A stretch of DNA of 64,000 nucleotides from Pilatotrama ljubarskyi (Eukaryota; Basidiomycota; Agaricomycetes; Polyporales; Polyporaceae): NCBI GenBank assembly GCA_022385805.1, contig MU277673.1, positions 616,511 to 680,510 of the forward strand, read 5' to 3'. The notes beneath the pieces are model-generated. The model worked only from the letters and a program-made list of their open reading frames with translations. It was not told where the DNA came from and made no database searches. Shown in pieces: positions 62,337-64,000 of this stretch (position 1 is its first letter; each line of letters begins with the position of its first letter). A program made the translations under genes and the position numbers.

Positions 62337-63480
62337 TGTGAAATTCATCTGCCACTTCAGCAGGGCGGACGGAGGATATTGAACACTCGCGCGGTTGAAT
62401 TTCACCCGTAAGAGCTGGAAACCCGAAGGCAAACGGATGAAATCAGGGGGTTTGAACTTTACCCGCGCCATGCAAGGTTTCAGCAGGTTGGCACCGTATG
62501 AAAATCCGTTGAAAAGCAGCCCGGTGGAAATATGCAGACAAAATTCAGTAGGTCTCTCGCTGAAATGCATGCAGTACCCAAGGCCGTCAAGCGGGCGGAT
62601 TCAAGAACGGTCAGATCATTGTATTGTATAATACACATAGATGCTACTATAGTACATAGGAGTTGATAAACAATATTAATGTGGACGTCTCCGAGCTGTT
62701 CGAGACGTCGCGCGTTGGAACGATGCAACGTCCCACCAAAGCCCATACCGAGGCTGTCTATAGCCGGGCCACCTCCTGATACAGCTGAGTGGTCTAAAGC
62801 AACATCTGACTACGCGGTGGACGATGCACTGCTCGCGGAAGTTCAACTGCTGTCAAACTGACGTGAGGGAGGACTTAGGGGCGCACCTGATTGCATCGGT
62901 AGAGTTCGAGCCTCGAGGTTTCTTGTTGGGTCCCGTCTCGGCGTTAGTGGGGCGCCAGATAGCTTGGCCGTGCAGTTGCTGTCAACGCAACTTCCTGTCA
63001 CCCACCTGGTGATAAGGGTGTTTTGAAGTACCCGTATATAGCGATACAAGATGGTTTGGACGCACCTTGTGATTGTTCATGCTCTGCTCGCAAGATTGTC
63101 ACAGAGCTCTCCAGATCCCCGGTGTTGTATGGTCTGCCCGTGATGGTAAGGGCTTCCTAGAGCGGCATCGACGGTGAACGATAAGGCGATCATGGTGGTA
63201 GCGATACAAGAAGAGCCGTGGTGCAGGATGTGGCTGAAGCGCCCGTATCACCCAGGACGCTCCAATTCACGTGCTCCTTCTCACCATTTCACGGACTTGG
63301 TGAGATTTTTGCTGATCTGGTGAAACTGATAATTACACGGTGACCCGCTGAATTGTCGCCGTCACGAAATTCAACACGTTTTCATACAATCTCAGGTTTC
63401 AACCCATTCCAGCCGCGCGAGGGGTGATTTAGGCAAAACGTACGGCGCCCGGATGACTTTGACCCGCGCCAACTTTCACA
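62337..63480. repeat. Possible degenerate non-autonomous element, about 1.1 kb
   Basis: The interval begins TGTGAAA (62337-62343) and ends with its complement TTTCACA (63474-63480). Both ends are filled with TGAAAT/TTGAAT/TTTCA words, unlike the rest of the window. An 18-nt inverted pair (62496-62513 and 63370-63387) matches at 15 positions. A direct pair, 62456-62470 and 63456-63471, reads ACTTT(G)ACCCGCGCCA. The middle is partly AT-rich and has no recognisable protein. No clear target duplication was found, so the borders and even the nature of the repeat are uncertain. Confidence 0.35.
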
Positions 63481-63507
63481 GTGAGGCTACACTACGACGC
63501 TCTCGTG

Positions 63508-64000
63508 CTACGTAAATACGGCAAGCAGAACAGCCAATCCCGTCATGGCCCAAACTCCAGCGCACTGCGAACCACTACCATCGCTTGGACGAGCCTCTCC
63601 GGTGACGTTCGCCGAGCTGTCTGCGGTAGGCGCTGTACTGGAGACGCTAGCGATAGTAGAAGCACTGGAGTTAGTTCCAGACGATCCTGCCGAGACAGTG
63701 GTCGGTGCAGGCGACGGGGAGCCACTGGCGGAGGGCATGCTAGACCCCACAGGGACAGCTGATCCTGATGCCACGTTCGCGGAGCCAACCGTCCTAAGTC
63801 GGCCAAAGTTTAGTGGGCCCCATAGAACCCGTCGACGAACAACCAGGCCACTCACGGGCAGAACGTCAAGGTGTAGTCCGCGCTTTGCCCAGAGTCGCAG
63901 GTCCAGAGCGCCGTGCCGCTCGACTCGTCGAAGGCATAGGCATACGCATTGGGGCAGTTGCCCTCTGCGAGAACCGTCAGCAAGGGACGGCATTTGAAGG
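63508..64000 (-). CDS. Thaumatin-like protein with GPI-type tail (partial, 5' end outside window)
   Basis: Only the C-terminal part is present; the gene continues beyond 64000. The upstream exon encodes LLTVLAEGNCPNAYAYAFDE plus SSGTALWTCDSGQSADYTLTFCP, the conserved C-terminal block of thaumatin family (GH152/PR-5) proteins. Its NCPNAYAYAFDE and final FCP Cys residues form family disulfides. A 62-nt intron (63794-63855) joins it to a Ser/Ala-rich stretch and a hydrophobic end (CAGVWAMTGLAVLLAVFT), so a GPI-anchored surface form is likely. Fungal members can bind or cleave beta-1,3-glucan; activity of this one is unknown. The exon join keeps the frame (FCP to TVGSANVASG). Confidence 0.88.
   Translation of the reverse strand, partial: LQMPSLADGSRRGQLPQCVCLCLRRVERHGALDLRLWAKRGLHLDVLPVSGLVVRRRVLWGPLNFGRLRTVGSANVASGSAVPVGSSMPSASGSPSPAPTTVSAGSSGTNSSASTIASVSSTAPTADSSANVTGEARPSDGSGSQCAGVWAMTGLAVLLAVFT

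Overview
The window reads as ordinary euchromatic nuclear DNA from a filamentous basidiomycete, most likely an Agaricomycete (Polyporales is my guess from gene style; no species marker was recognised). It is GC-rich. Genes are dense, lie on both strands, and are cut by many short introns, mostly about 50-65 nt with GT..YAG borders. The proteins are fungal: a large-subunit catalase with a DJ-1-like tail, GPI-anchored wall enzymes, a SUR7 protein, a HOG-pathway MAPKKK and a sterol glucosyltransferase. Start and stop codons and key splice sites were checked on the nucleotide sequence where stated. Other internal exon borders are approximate.

Layout, left to right. 1-1159: upstream region with a TATA box. 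1160-3942: catalase (+). About 1.7 kb without a recognisable gene, ending in tRNA-Lys(CUU) (-). Twin-CX9C DUF3128/EMI1 protein (+). MCM5 (-), head-to-head with tRNA-Thr(AGU) (+). CSN6 (+), TMEM205-like membrane protein (+), U2 snRNP A' (-), divergent SAC1 phosphoinositide phosphatase (+), SET/NAP histone chaperone (+). A cell-surface stretch follows: chitin deacetylase (+), GH72 glucanosyltransferase (-), a second tRNA-Lys(CUU) (+) and a SUR7/PalI protein (-). Then come sterol 3-beta-glucosyltransferase with GRAM-PH-GRAM-GT28 layout (+), a 2-oxoglutarate/Fe(II) dioxygenase-like gene (-), a 173-bp Tourist-like MITE, RIC1 (-), a UPS1/PRELI lipid-transfer protein (-), a PhnP-like metallo-beta-lactamase-fold hydrolase (-), the DRG1/RBG1 GTPase (-) and, divergent from it, an SSK2-type MAPKKK (+). 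The right end holds an unrecognised multi-spanning membrane protein (-), the very large TFIIIC B-box-binding subunit (-), a possible degenerate mobile element, and a thaumatin-like protein (-) cut by the window edge.

Most genes are housekeeping: replication licensing, splicing, Pol III transcription, Golgi/vesicle traffic, lipid transport and stress signalling. They do not form one pathway. The only functional neighbourhood I would point to is the wall and cell-surface group from about 18.7 to 31.5 kb. I did not find a clear novel defence, biosynthetic or mobile system. The observations most worth checking are the MITE, the perfect B-box sequence inside the long first intron of the gene for the B-box-binding protein, the three tRNA genes that are all head-to-head with Pol II genes (two of them identical intron-containing tRNA-Lys copies), the possible 1.1-kb element near the right end, and the unrecognised membrane protein.
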